Of a stretch of DNA of 64,000 bases, positions 48,143 through 56,943 are shown one piece after another (positions within the stretch are counted from its first letter, which is position 1; every line of letters begins with the position of its first letter). The position numbers were made by a program, and so were the translations under genes. This stretch comes from Anianabacter salinae (GTDB lineage Bacteria; Pseudomonadota; Alphaproteobacteria; Rhodobacterales; Rhodobacteraceae): NCBI RefSeq assembly GCF_019061145.1, contig NZ_JAHQZS010000001.1, positions 682,001-746,000 of the forward strand, in the 5' to 3' direction. The notes under the pieces were generated by a model. That model saw only the letters and a program-made list of their open reading frames with translations. It searched no databases and was not told where the DNA came from.

Positions 48143-48258
48143 GAGGCAATCCTGATCCGGCTTGCCCAAAGCGGCGACACCGCTGCCACAATCCGAATCG
48201 ATGCGGTTTTTTGTGGCGCGCGACCGTGGTAATCGGATGCTTCAAACAGGGGGATCGC

Positions 48259-49038
48259 ATGGAACTGGGACTTAACGGAAAACGCGCGCTGGTCACCGCC
48301 TCGTCGAAGGGGCTGGGGCTTGGCTGCGCACGGGCGCTGGCTGCCGCAGGGTGCGATCTGGTGATGAACGCGCGCGGTGCCGAAGCGCTTGAGGCGTCGG
48401 CAGAGGCGATCCGCACGGAATTCGGCGTGTCCATCACCGCCGTTGCTGCCGATATCGTATCCGAAGAGGGGCGCGCCGCCGTGCTGGCGGCTGCGGGCGA
48501 GGTCGACATCCTTGTCACCAACGCGGGCGGCCCGCCCCCCGGCGTCTGGACCGACTGGTCGCGCGAGGATTTCATCAAGGCGCTCGATGCCAACATGCTG
48601 ACGCCGATCGCGCTGATGCAGGCGGTCCTGCCGGGCATGATCGACCGGGGCTGGGGCCGCGTCGTCAACATCACCTCGCAATCGGTGAAATCGCCCATCG
48701 CGGCGCTTGGCCTGTCGAACTCGGCACGCGCCGGTCTGACGGGGTTCGTGGCGGGCACCTCGCGGCAGGTGGCGCCGCACGGCGTGACGATCAACAACAT
48801 GCTGCCGGGCATTCACGCGACGGACCGCGCGGTGTCGCTCGACGGCGGCGTCGCCAGCCGCGAGGGCATCACCCTGGACGAGGCGCGCACCAAGCGCGAG
48901 CAATCCATTCCCGTCCGCCGCTACGGCACCGCCGACGAGTTCGGCGCGACTTGCGCCTTCCTGTGCTCGCAGCATGCCGGGTTCATCGTGGGGCAGAATT
49001 TCCTGCTCGACGGCGGCGCGTCCAACGCGACGCTCTGA
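48259..49038 (+). CDS. Short-chain dehydrogenase-like protein lacking the catalytic Tyr and Lys
   Basis: A 259-residue Rossmann protein with an NAD(P) motif TASSKGLGLGCARAL (residues 13-27) and VTNAGGPPPG, but the YxxxK catalytic pair is replaced: the tyrosine position reads S153 and the lysine R157 in GLSNSARAGL. S140 of ITSQS is kept. The C-terminal FIVGQNFLLDGGASNATL is normal for a ketoacyl-reductase-like SDR. The protein belongs to an atypical SDR subgroup with these substitutions, so usual oxidoreductase activity is in doubt. TGATG couples it to the next gene. Confidence 0.88.
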   Translation: MELGLNGKRALVTASSKGLGLGCARALAAAGCDLVMNARGAEALEASAEAIRTEFGVSITAVAADIVSEEGRAAVLAAAGEVDILVTNAGGPPPGVWTDWSREDFIKALDANMLTPIALMQAVLPGMIDRGWGRVVNITSQSVKSPIAALGLSNSARAGLTGFVAGTSRQVAPHGVTINNMLPGIHATDRAVSLDGGVASREGITLDEARTKREQSIPVRRYGTADEFGATCAFLCSQHAGFIVGQNFLLDGGASNATL

Positions 49039-49781
49039 TGGGGCCGCTGACGGCCATCTGCCGTTACCCGGTCAAGGGTCTGCCGCCCGAGGATGTGGGC
49101 CAGCTCCGGCTCTATGCGGATGCGGCGATGCCGGGCGACCGGGGGCTTGCGCTGACCCATGCCGCATCGGCCTTTGATCCGGCAAATCCGGCCTGGGTGC
49201 CGCGCGGCAACTTCGTCGTCGTGGCGCGCTCGCCGGGGCTGGCGGCCCTGCGCCTTGCCGCCGAGGAGGGCGGGATCGCCCTGACCGCCCCGGACGGAGA
49301 CCGCCTTGTCGCCGACCTGACGTCAGACTCAGACCGCGCGGCCTTGTGCGACTGGATCGCGGCCCATGCCGACCAGCCCGGCCCCTTCGCGCTTGTGCAG
49401 GTGCCGCGCCAGGCGCTGCACGACACGCCGCTGCCCGCCGTGTCGGTCATGTCCGAGGCCAGCCTGGCCGCGCTGTCGGACAGGGCAGGCCGACCGCTGG
49501 GCAAGGAGCGGTTCCGCGGCAACCTGTGGATCGCGGGCGGCGCCCCGTTCGCCGAGACCGCGCTGGTCGGCCATCGCTTCTCCATCGGCGACGTGACGCT
49601 GGAAGGGCTGGAGCCGATTGCACGCTGCCGCGCGGTGGATGCCAGCCCGGACACTGGAACGTATGACAGCGACCTCTGCCGCGATCTGCACGCGCTGACC
49701 GGCGCGGCGGATTTCGGCATTCTCGCCCGTGTCGTCAGCAGCGGCACGGTGGCGGTGGGCGATCAGGTCGCGGCTGTCTAG
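49038..49781 (+). CDS. MOSC-domain protein
   Basis: A 247-residue protein with a MOSC fold: N-terminal beta-barrel part (AICRYPVKGLPPEDVGQL, AAMPGDRGLALTH) and a C-terminal MOSC domain with KERFRGNLWIAGGAPFAETA and PIARCRAVDASPDTGTYDS, which contains the conserved cysteine expected to bind a sulfur or molybdenum-cofactor group. Family members include molybdenum cofactor sulfurase C-terminal domains and amidoxime-reducing components. moaA lies 48 kb away in the same window; a functional tie is not shown. ATG shares a base with the SDR stop. Confidence 0.85.
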   Translation: MGPLTAICRYPVKGLPPEDVGQLRLYADAAMPGDRGLALTHAASAFDPANPAWVPRGNFVVVARSPGLAALRLAAEEGGIALTAPDGDRLVADLTSDSDRAALCDWIAAHADQPGPFALVQVPRQALHDTPLPAVSVMSEASLAALSDRAGRPLGKERFRGNLWIAGGAPFAETALVGHRFSIGDVTLEGLEPIARCRAVDASPDTGTYDSDLCRDLHALTGAADFGILARVVSSGTVAVGDQVAAV

Positions 49782-49782
49782 C

Positions 49783-49811
49783 TTGCAGCCCTGCGCGGCG
49801 GTTGCTATCTG
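49783..49811 (+). promoter_or_regulatory. Putative promoter of the ABC ATPase gene
   Basis: TTGCAG (49783-49788), 17 bases, TATCTG (49806-49811). The predicted transcript start is about 35 bases before the GTG at 49854. Same -10 as the helicase promoter at 45282. Confidence 0.35.
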
Positions 49812-49853
49812 CCGATTGCCCGACACGATAAGTCGGGATTGCATGAGGCAGCC

Positions 49854-50936
49854 GTGGCCGAAACCCCGAGACTCGAAATCCAGCACCTGACCCGCAGCTT
49901 CGCGGGGCGCGCGGTGGTGGACGACGTGTCGCTGCGGGTGATGCCGGGGCAGGTGACCTGCCTTCTGGGCCCGTCCGGCTGCGGCAAGTCGACCACGCTG
50001 CGGATGATCGCGGGCGTCGAGATGCAGGATACCGGCCGCATCTTTGTCGACGGCGCGCTGGTCTGCGATACCGTCTTCCGCGTGCCGCCCGAGCGGCGCA
50101 GCATCGGCCTCATGTTCCAGGACTTTGCGCTGTTTCCGCACCTGTCCGTTGCCGACAACGTCGCCTTCGGGCTGACCGGCAACCGCGAGGAGAAACGCGC
50201 GCGGGTGGCCGAGATGCTGACCCGCGTGCATCTGGTGCAGCACATCGACGCCTATCCGCACCAGTTGTCAGGGGGCGAACAGCAGCGTGTCGCGCTGGCC
50301 CGCGCCATCGCGCCGCGCCCCAAGATCATGCTGATGGACGAGCCGTTCTCGGGCCTCGACAACCGCTTGCGCGACGGCATCCGCGACGAGACGCTGGACA
50401 TCCTCAAGGAAGAAGGCACCGCTGTCCTTCTGGTCACGCACGAGCCGGACGAGGCGATGCGCATGGCTGACGAGATCGCCTTGATGCGCGATGGCCGCAT
50501 CGTGCAGCAGGGCGCGCCCTACAACGTCTACAACACGCCCGTTGACCGCGCGGCGGCATCGTTCTTCTCGGATGTGAACGTGATCCGGGGCTGCGTGCAG
50601 GGCGCGCTGACCGACACGCCCTTCGGCCAGTTCCTTGCCCCCGGCTATCCCGACGGCACCGAGGTCGAGATCGTGATCCGCCCGCAGCACCTCAAGATAG
50701 ACTTCGACCGGGGCGGCAAGGGGCCGAACCCGACCTCGATGGACGGCACGCCTGCGCGCGGCGTGGTCGAGCGGGCGCGCTACATGGGGTCGGAAAGCCT
50801 GGTGGAGTTCCGCATGGACCATGACGGCTCGGTGCTGAAGGCGACGGTGCCCTCGGTGTTCCTGCCAAGGCCCGGCATGGCTCTGTGGCTGATGATCCGC
50901 CGCGACAAGTGCTTTGTGTTCCCCGCCCGCGCGTGA
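49854..50936 (+). CDS. ABC transporter ATP-binding protein (FbpC/PotA-type)
   Basis: A 360-residue ATPase of the carbohydrate/iron/polyamine uptake type: Walker A GPSGCGKSTT, Q-loop FQDFALFPHL, signature LSGGEQQRVALARA, Walker B IMLMDEPFSGLD, H-loop LVTHEPDEAM, then a TOBE-like C-terminal domain (about 270-360, EIVIRPQHLKIDFD). GTG at 49854 preceded by GAGGC; an upstream TTG at 49839 is possible. No permease or binding protein adjoins, so its partners must be elsewhere. The sequence resembles Fe3+/thiamine/putrescine-type ATPases; substrate not identified. Confidence 0.88.
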   Translation: MAETPRLEIQHLTRSFAGRAVVDDVSLRVMPGQVTCLLGPSGCGKSTTLRMIAGVEMQDTGRIFVDGALVCDTVFRVPPERRSIGLMFQDFALFPHLSVADNVAFGLTGNREEKRARVAEMLTRVHLVQHIDAYPHQLSGGEQQRVALARAIAPRPKIMLMDEPFSGLDNRLRDGIRDETLDILKEEGTAVLLVTHEPDEAMRMADEIALMRDGRIVQQGAPYNVYNTPVDRAAASFFSDVNVIRGCVQGALTDTPFGQFLAPGYPDGTEVEIVIRPQHLKIDFDRGGKGPNPTSMDGTPARGVVERARYMGSESLVEFRMDHDGSVLKATVPSVFLPRPGMALWLMIRRDKCFVFPARA

Positions 50937-50993
50937 TCTTGATTGCTGATCCCGGCGCGGCATGCTGCTAGCCTTGCCCGCACCAGCCTTTGC

Positions 50994-51680
50994 ATGTCCG
51001 ATGGACCGTCCATGACCCTCTCGCCCCGCCTTGTCACCGCTGCCGCCGTCCTTGCGCTGGCGCTCGTGGTGCTATGCGGCTGGGCCCTGGCGGTGCGGAT
51101 CGAGCCCGAGATCGTCATGGCCCGGATCGAGGCGGCGGGCCCTTGGGCCTTTGCCGTCATCATCGTGCTGATGATCCTTCACAACGTGGTTCCTGTCCCG
51201 GCCGAGATCATCGCCGTCTGCGCAGGCATGGCGCTGGGGCCGTGGCTGGGCATCCTGGCGGTTTGGCTGGGCGCGATGGCGGGCGCGATCATCGCGTTCT
51301 GGCTGGCGCGCAAGTTGGGCCGCGACTGGGTCGAGGCGCGGCTGCCGGTCAAACGCCGCGCGCAACTGGCCCGGGCAAGCGACCGGTTGGGCGCGGGCGG
51401 GTTGCTGACCGCCCGGCTGATCCCAGTGATCGCGTTCAACCTGGTGAACTACGGCGCCGGGCTGACCCGCGTCGGCTGGGGCACGTTCCTGTGGACCACG
51501 GCCGTCGGCATCCTGCCGATGGTGGCGCTCACGGTCTTCGCGGGCGCCAGCATGTCCGCGGGCGCCGCGGTCTGGGCGCTGACCGGCGCCGTCGTGCTGG
51601 CGGCGCTGTGGCTGCTGTGGCGCGGCCTTACGGCGCGTCGGCGCGGGCCGCCGCCCTCCGCTTCGCCCGCCAGAGATTAA
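50994..51680 (+). CDS. TVP38/DedA-like membrane protein
   Basis: A 228-residue polytopic membrane protein of the SNARE-associated/TVP38/DedA-like family. Conserved stretch: ILHNVVPVPAEIIAVCAGMA, LGAMAGAIIAFWLARKLGR and TARLIPVIAFNLVNYGAGL. DedA-family members are implicated in membrane homeostasis, and some flip undecaprenyl phosphate or phospholipids. Starts ATG 50994 or 51012; neither has a good ribosome binding site. Its 3' end overlaps the convergent terC-like gene by 53 bases. Confidence 0.82.
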   Translation: MSDGPSMTLSPRLVTAAAVLALALVVLCGWALAVRIEPEIVMARIEAAGPWAFAVIIVLMILHNVVPVPAEIIAVCAGMALGPWLGILAVWLGAMAGAIIAFWLARKLGRDWVEARLPVKRRAQLARASDRLGAGGLLTARLIPVIAFNLVNYGAGLTRVGWGTFLWTTAVGILPMVALTVFAGASMSAGAAVWALTGAVVLAALWLLWRGLTARRRGPPPSASPARD

Positions 51681-52356
51681 GCACCTCGACCCCGCCCGCG
51701 AACACCATCGCGGCATAGATGAACCCGCGTTCGACATGGACGTGAAAGCCGTCCGCGACCAGTGCCATGCCGACCATCACCAAGAACGCCAGCGCCAGCA
51801 TCTTGGTCGACGGGTGCGCCTCGACAAAGGCGGCGATCGGCTCCGCAGCGGCCATCATCACCAGGATCGCGACGACCACGGCGGCGATCATCACCTCCAG
51901 GTGGTCGGCGATGCCCACGGCTGTAATGACGCTGTCGAGCGAGAACACCAGGTCCAGAAGCATGATCTGCGCGATCACGGCGGCAAAGCCGGCAGCCGCG
52001 ACCGTGCTTTCGTGGCTGTCGCCCTCAACCTCCTCGAAGATCTCGGTCGCCGCCTTGTAGATCAGAAACAGCCCGCCCCCCAGAAGGATCAGGTCGCGCC
52101 AGCTGACCTGCCATCCCGCGATCTCGGCGAAGGGTTCGGTCAGCCCGACGATCCAGGCGATCGAGAACAGCAGCAGGATGCGCAACACCAGCGCGCCGGT
52201 CAGACCCAGCATTCGGGCGCGGCGCCGCTGATGCTCGGGCAGGCGCGCCGCCGTGATCGAGATGAAGATGACGTTGTCGACGCCCAGGACGATTTCCAGA
52301 ATGGTCAGGGTCAGAAACGACGCCCAGACCGCCGGGTCGGACAGAAGATCCAGCAT
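51628..52356 (-). CDS. TerC family membrane protein
   Basis: A 242-residue membrane protein with about seven helices and the TerC signatures LTILEIVLGVDNVIFISITA, LLDLVFSLDSVITAVGI and PSTKMLALAFLVMVGMALVADG with the conserved Asp residues of the DNV and DS motifs. TerC members are linked to tellurite resistance and to manganese or metal export in other bacteria. The 3' end overlaps the DedA-like gene. A dispersed repeat copy lies just upstream of its start. Confidence 0.9.
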   Translation of the reverse strand: MLDLLSDPAVWASFLTLTILEIVLGVDNVIFISITAARLPEHQRRRARMLGLTGALVLRILLLFSIAWIVGLTEPFAEIAGWQVSWRDLILLGGGLFLIYKAATEIFEEVEGDSHESTVAAAGFAAVIAQIMLLDLVFSLDSVITAVGIADHLEVMIAAVVVAILVMMAAAEPIAAFVEAHPSTKMLALAFLVMVGMALVADGFHVHVERGFIYAAMVFAGGVEVLNLWRAKRRAAARADAP

Positions 52357-52410
52357 GGCAGCACCTCCGCAGGAACAAGGCGAACAGCACCGTGCCGGTT
52401 CCGCCCATGA

Positions 52411-52480
52411 CATCTTTGGTCAGAAAATACTCCTGGGGGGAGTCGCCGCAAGGCGGCGGGGGGGCAGCGCCCCCCCTCTT
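52411..52480 (+). repeat. Dispersed repeat copy between terC-like gene and pyc
   Basis: CATCTTTGGTC at 52411, AAAATACTCCTGGGGGGAGT, a short GCCGCAAGGCGGC stem and CAGCGCCCCCC. It lies between the pyc stop (minus strand) and the terC-like start, that is, in the transcript path from pyc towards terC. Same arrangement of modules as at 8711. Confidence 0.7.
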
Positions 52481-52501
52481 GCCCCTCCGCCGTGCGCAGC
52501 G

Positions 52502-55500
52502 TCATTCGTACTCGATCAGCAGGTCCTTTGCGTCGATCTGCGTTCCGGCGGTGACGTGCACCGCCTTGATCGTCGCATCGCGTTCGGCATGAAGGCCGGT
52601 TTCCATCTTCATCGCCTCGATGGTCAGCAACAGATCGCCCTGCTTGACCGACTTGCCCGCCGCTGCCGCGACCGACGCCACAACGCCCGGCATCGGCGCA
52701 CCGACATGGGCGGCGTTTCCGGTCTCGGCCTTGGGGCGCGCCTGCGTCGTCGCCTTGACCTTGCGGTTCGGCACCCGGATCACGCGGGGCTGGCCGTTCA
52801 GTTCGAAGAACACGCGCGCGTCGCCATCCTCATGCGTCTCGCCGATGGCCTGCAGCCGGATTTCCAGCGTCTTGCCCGGGTCGATCTCGACCGAGATCTG
52901 GTCGCCCTGTTCCATGCCGTAGAAAAAGGTGCTGGTGGGCAGCGTGCGCACCGGGCCATAGGTCTTGTTGCGCTCGCGGTAGTCGGTGAAGACCTTGGGA
53001 TACATCAGGTATCCCATCAAGTCCTCGTCGTCGATCTCGACGCCCAGCTTCTCGGCGATCTCGGTCCGCGTCGCCGCGATGTCCACGGGCTTCAGATGCT
53101 TGCCGGGCCGGTCCGACAGGGGCTTTTCGCCCTTGAGCGCCTTCTTGACGATGGCGGCGGGAAAGCCGCCGGGGGGCTGGCCGAGGTTGCCGCGCATCAT
53201 GTCGATGACACTGTCGGGCAGGGTCACGTCCTTGTCGGGGTCTTCCACGTCGGCGCGGGTCAGGCCCTGCGAAACCATCATCAGGGCCATGTCGCCCACG
53301 ACCTTGGAGGACGGCGTGACCTTCACTATGTCGCCGAACATCTGGTTCACTTCCGCATACATGTGCGCGACCTCGTGCCAGCGTTCTTCCAGCCCCATCG
53401 ACCGGGCCTGCGCCTTGAGGTTGGTGAACTGCCCGCCGGGCATCTCGTGCAGGTAGACCTCGGAGGCGGGGGCCTGCAGACCGCTTTCAAACGCGGCGTA
53501 GTGCGCGCGGACGGATTCCCAGTAGTTGGAAATTTCGCGGATCGCCTCGATATCAAGGCCGGTGTCGCGGTCGGTGTGCTGCAACGCCTCGACCACGGTG
53601 CCAAGCGTCGCCTGCGACGTGTTGCCCGACAGCGCGTCCATCGCGCAGTCCACCGCATCGACGCCCGCCTCGGCGGCGGCAAGGATGGTGCCGCAGGCGA
53701 TGCCCGCCGTGTCATGTGTGTGGAAGTGGATCGGCAGCCCGACCTCGTCCTTGAGCGCCTTGAACAGCACCCGCGCGGCGGCGGGTTTCAAGAGGCCCGC
53801 CATGTCCTTGAGGCCGAGCACATGCGCACCTGACGCCTCAAGCTCTTTCGCCATCGAGACGTAGTATTTCAGGTCATACTTCGACCGGGCCGGGTCCAGC
53901 AGGTTGCCGGTGTAGCAGATCGTGCCCTCGCAGACCTTCCGCGCCTCGATCACCGCGTCCATCGCGACGCGCATGTTCTCGGTCCAGTTGAGGCTGTCGA
54001 AGACGCGGAACACGTCGACGCCCGACGTGGCGGCCTGCGCGACGAACCCCTGCACCACATTGTCGGGATAGTTGGTATAGCCCACGCCGTTCGACGCGCG
54101 CAGCAGCATCTGCGTCATGATGTTGGGCATCTTGGCGCGGATGTCGCGCAGGCGCTGCCAGGGGCATTCCTGCAGGAACCGGTAGGCCACGTCAAAGGTC
54201 GCGCCGCCCCAGCACTCGACCGAGAACAGCCCGGGCAGGTTCGCGGCATAGGCGGGCGCGACGCGGATCATGTCGATGGACCGCATACGGGTCGCCAACA
54301 GCGACTGGTGCCCGTCGCGCATCGTCGTGTCGGTGATGAGAAGCGGTTTCTGCTCTTTCATCCAGTCCGCCACCGCCTCGGGGCCGAATTCGTCAAGGAT
54401 CTGCCGCGTGCCGGGGCGGGGATGCTCGGCCTTCGCAGCGGGCGCTTTCGGTTCCTTCACATCGGCAGGCGGGCGCACGCGGCCTTCCGTCTCGGGGTGG
54501 CCGTTCACGCTGATGTCGGCGACATAGGTAAGGATCTTGGTGGCGCGGTCCTGCCGTTGTTTGAAATCGAACAGCTCTGCCGTCTGATCGATGAACTTGG
54601 TGTGGTATTCGTTGTTCAGGAAGGTCTGGTGCCGCAGCAGGTTGATGACGAAATCGATGTTCGTCGCCACGCCCCTGATGCGGAACTCGCGCAGGGCGCG
54701 GTCCATCCGGGCGATGGCTGCCTCTGGCGTCGGGGCCCAGGCGGTGACTTTTTCCAGCAGGCTGTCGTAATAGCGGGTGATGACCGCACCGGAATAGGCG
54801 GTGCCGCCGTCCAGCCGGATGCCCATGCCCGTCGCGCCGCGATAGGCGGTGATGCGGCCATAGTCGGGGATGAACTTGTTGAGCGGGTCCTCGGTGGTGA
54901 TCCGGCACTGGATCGCGTGGCCGGTCAGGCGGACGTCATACTGGCTGGCCACCCCCGTCGCCTCGACCAGCGACTTGCCCTCTGCGATCATGATCTGGGC
55001 GCGCACGATGTCGATGCCGGTGACTTCCTCGGTCACGGTGTGTTCGACCTGCACGCGCGGGTTCACCTCGATGAAGAAGAATTCGCCGGTGTCCATGTCC
55101 ATCAGGAATTCGATGGTGCCCGCGCATTCGTAGCCGACGTGTTCCGCGATGCGGCGACCGAGGTTGCAGATTTCCTCGCGCTGGGCCGGGGACAGGTAGG
55201 GCGCGGGCGCGCGTTCCACGACCTTCTGGTTGCGGCGCTGCACCGAACAGTCGCGCTCCCACAGGTGATAGATGTTGCCCTGGCTGTCGCCGAGGATCTG
55301 CACCTCGACGTGACGGGCGCGCTGGATCATCTTTTCCAGATAGCCCTCGCCGTTGCCAAAGGCGGCCTCTGCCTCGCGGCGGCCTTCCTTGACCTTTTCC
55401 TCAAGCTCGGACGGCTTCAGGATCGGTCGCATCCCGCGCCCGCCGCCGCCCCAGGACGCCTTGAGCATCATCGGATAGCCGACCTCGTCTGCCCAGCGGC

Positions 55501-55942
55501 GCACCTCGTCCATGTCGTCGCCCAGAACCTCGGAGGCCGGGATCACCGGCACGCCCGCCTCGATAGCGACACGGCGCGCGCTGGCCTTGTCGCCCAGCTC
55601 GCGCATCGTCTTGGCCTTGGGGCCGATGAATGTGATGCCCGCCTCGGTGCAGGCATCCACGAAGGCGGGGTTTTCCGACAACAGGCCATAGCCGGGGTGG
55701 ATCGCGTCTGCGCCGGCCATGCGGGCGACGCGGATGATCTCTTCGATCGACAGGTAGGCCTGCACCGGTCCCATGCCCTCGCCGATCTTGTAGGCTTCGT
55801 CCGCCTTGAAGCGGTGCAGCGACAGCTTGTCCTCTTCGGCGTAGACCGCGACCGTGCGCTTGCCCATCTCGTTCGCCGCGCGCATCACGCGAATGGCGAT
55901 TTCGCCCCGGTTGGCAATCAGGATCTTCTTGAATTCGGGCAT
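52502..55942 (-). CDS. pyc: Pyruvate carboxylase
   Basis: Biotin enzyme that carboxylates pyruvate to oxaloacetate, refilling the TCA cycle. A single 1146-residue chain: biotin carboxylase domain (KKILIANRGEIAIRVMRAA near the start, GGGGRGM, ERDCSVQRRNQKVVERAP), carboxyltransferase domain (TDTTMRDGHQSLLATRMR, METGL-type metal site DLK-like, HFHTHDTAGI) and biotinyl domain with EAMKMETGL, K1112 being the biotin lysine. Single-chain type as in mitochondria and rhizobia. A WYL regulator lies just upstream on the same strand; its effect on pyc is unknown. Confidence 0.97.
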   Translation of the reverse strand: MPEFKKILIANRGEIAIRVMRAANEMGKRTVAVYAEEDKLSLHRFKADEAYKIGEGMGPVQAYLSIEEIIRVARMAGADAIHPGYGLLSENPAFVDACTEAGITFIGPKAKTMRELGDKASARRVAIEAGVPVIPASEVLGDDMDEVRRWADEVGYPMMLKASWGGGGRGMRPILKPSELEEKVKEGRREAEAAFGNGEGYLEKMIQRARHVEVQILGDSQGNIYHLWERDCSVQRRNQKVVERAPAPYLSPAQREEICNLGRRIAEHVGYECAGTIEFLMDMDTGEFFFIEVNPRVQVEHTVTEEVTGIDIVRAQIMIAEGKSLVEATGVASQYDVRLTGHAIQCRITTEDPLNKFIPDYGRITAYRGATGMGIRLDGGTAYSGAVITRYYDSLLEKVTAWAPTPEAAIARMDRALREFRIRGVATNIDFVINLLRHQTFLNNEYHTKFIDQTAELFDFKQRQDRATKILTYVADISVNGHPETEGRVRPPADVKEPKAPAAKAEHPRPGTRQILDEFGPEAVADWMKEQKPLLITDTTMRDGHQSLLATRMRSIDMIRVAPAYAANLPGLFSVECWGGATFDVAYRFLQECPWQRLRDIRAKMPNIMTQMLLRASNGVGYTNYPDNVVQGFVAQAATSGVDVFRVFDSLNWTENMRVAMDAVIEARKVCEGTICYTGNLLDPARSKYDLKYYVSMAKELEASGAHVLGLKDMAGLLKPAAARVLFKALKDEVGLPIHFHTHDTAGIACGTILAAAEAGVDAVDCAMDALSGNTSQATLGTVVEALQHTDRDTGLDIEAIREISNYWESVRAHYAAFESGLQAPASEVYLHEMPGGQFTNLKAQARSMGLEERWHEVAHMYAEVNQMFGDIVKVTPSSKVVGDMALMMVSQGLTRADVEDPDKDVTLPDSVIDMMRGNLGQPPGGFPAAIVKKALKGEKPLSDRPGKHLKPVDIAATRTEIAEKLGVEIDDEDLMGYLMYPKVFTDYRERNKTYGPVRTLPTSTFFYGMEQGDQISVEIDPGKTLEIRLQAIGETHEDGDARVFFELNGQPRVIRVPNRKVKATTQARPKAETGNAAHVGAPMPGVVASVAAAAGKSVKQGDLLLTIEAMKMETGLHAERDATIKAVHVTAGTQIDAKDLLIEYE

Positions 55943-55982
55943 GTCGCGGGCCTCGCCAGGGATGATTGTGCAGGTGCAGCAA

Positions 55983-56011
55983 AGACTATGCAGAATAAAC
56001 GGAGAGGTAAA
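55983..56011 (-). promoter_or_regulatory. Weak candidate promoter of pyc
   Basis: Minus strand TTTACC (56006-56011), 17 bases, TAGTCT (55983-55988), about 35 bases before the pyc ATG. Both boxes are imperfect. Confidence 0.3.
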
Positions 56012-56039
56012 CGGGCTGTGACATCCCGCATGCCGCGCA

Positions 56040-56726
56040 TCACGTCGCGCGGCGGGCGACGGCGCGGGCGTAATCCTCGAGCGTCTTGCCGTCCTCGTCG
56101 ATGAACAGCGCCGGAAGCACCCGAAGCCCGGTGATCCGGTCGACCCGGAACACCCGGAAATCCCCGCTGGTCTCGCACCATGCCGTCAGCGTCCAGACGC
56201 GCCCCCAGTAGTCCAGCTTGAGCGGGCGGATCACATGCGAGGCGCTGTCGCCCGACAGATCGCGGTAATCCAGCGACAGCTTCTGGCGGGCGCGCAGCGC
56301 GGCGCGCAGGCGTGGCATATGGCGAAACGCCTGCGCGGCTTCGGCAAAGGGATGCACCGCCAGCGCCCAGCCCTCGCCGCGTGCGCCGGGTTCCTCGGGC
56401 AGGGCGCTGTCGATGCGCTGCGACAGGCTGCGGGCGGCCTTGCCAAGCTCGTCGTCCGCGCCTTCGGCGACGATGGCGAGACCAAGGTGCAGCGCCTCGA
56501 GTTCCGACATCGACAGGTTCAGCGGCGGCAGCGTTACCGGCGCCGTCATCCGGTAACCGATGCCCCGCGCGCCCTCGACCGGCAAGCCGGACGCGATCAG
56601 GGTTTCCATGTCGCGGTAAAGCGTGCGGTCCGACACGCCCATGCGCTGCGCAAGGTCGCTGCCGCGATGCACCTTGCCGTCGCGCAGAAGGCTGATGAGT
56701 TCGAACAGGCGGTCGGATCGCTTCAT
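56040..56726 (-). CDS. WYL/YafY-type transcriptional regulator
   Basis: A 228-residue regulator with an N-terminal winged HTH (RSDRLFELISLLRDGKVHRGSD to DRTLYRDMETLIASG, residues about 4-48) and a C-terminal WYL domain (KLSLDYRDLSGDSASHVIRP, LDYWGRVWTLTAWCETSGDFR, about 130-215). WYL domains sense small ligands or nucleic acids; members include YafY-like repressors. A palindrome over its own promoter (56762-56779) implies autoregulation. Its divergent neighbour is tatA; downstream on the same strand is pyc, 97 bases away. Confidence 0.9.
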   Translation of the reverse strand: MKRSDRLFELISLLRDGKVHRGSDLAQRMGVSDRTLYRDMETLIASGLPVEGARGIGYRMTAPVTLPPLNLSMSELEALHLGLAIVAEGADDELGKAARSLSQRIDSALPEEPGARGEGWALAVHPFAEAAQAFRHMPRLRAALRARQKLSLDYRDLSGDSASHVIRPLKLDYWGRVWTLTAWCETSGDFRVFRVDRITGLRVLPALFIDEDGKTLEDYARAVARRAT

Positions 56727-56761
56727 TTCGGGCAGCCGATTCGGGGTTCATGGGCGCTCAA

Positions 56762-56779
56762 CTGACATTATCCTGTCAG
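56762..56779. promoter_or_regulatory. Operator CTGACA-N6-TGTCAG over the regulator's promoter
   Basis: Perfect inverted repeat CTGACATTATCCTGTCAG. On the minus strand the regulator's promoter reads TTGCCC (56787-56792), 16 bases, TAATGT (56765-56770), so the palindrome covers the -10 box and part of the spacer. It fits the operators of YafY-like regulators. It could also control the divergent tat operon, which starts 165 bases away. Confidence 0.65.
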
Positions 56780-56943
56780 GTAGTTCGGGCAAACCCCGGC
56801 AGATGCGGCGAATTGCACCGCAGCGCCCATTGGCGCCCGCTTTCCCGCACATGCCGCTTTTCCTTGTCCGGCGATGACCCTACACACGAGACGTGATTTT
56901 CCGGCGGCGCGGACAGCGCGCGGCCAGACTTGGGAGAGACGTC

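Larger units (their letters stand above)
47953..48258. other. 306-bp divergent intergenic region with two regulatory candidates
   Basis: The largest gap between recognised genes, lying between the Hint gene and the SDR gene that point away from each other. Base composition is visibly less GC-rich than around. It holds a minus-strand promoter candidate (48047-48075) and a perfect palindrome (48129-48142). I see no small RNA or ORF with support. Confidence 0.6.
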
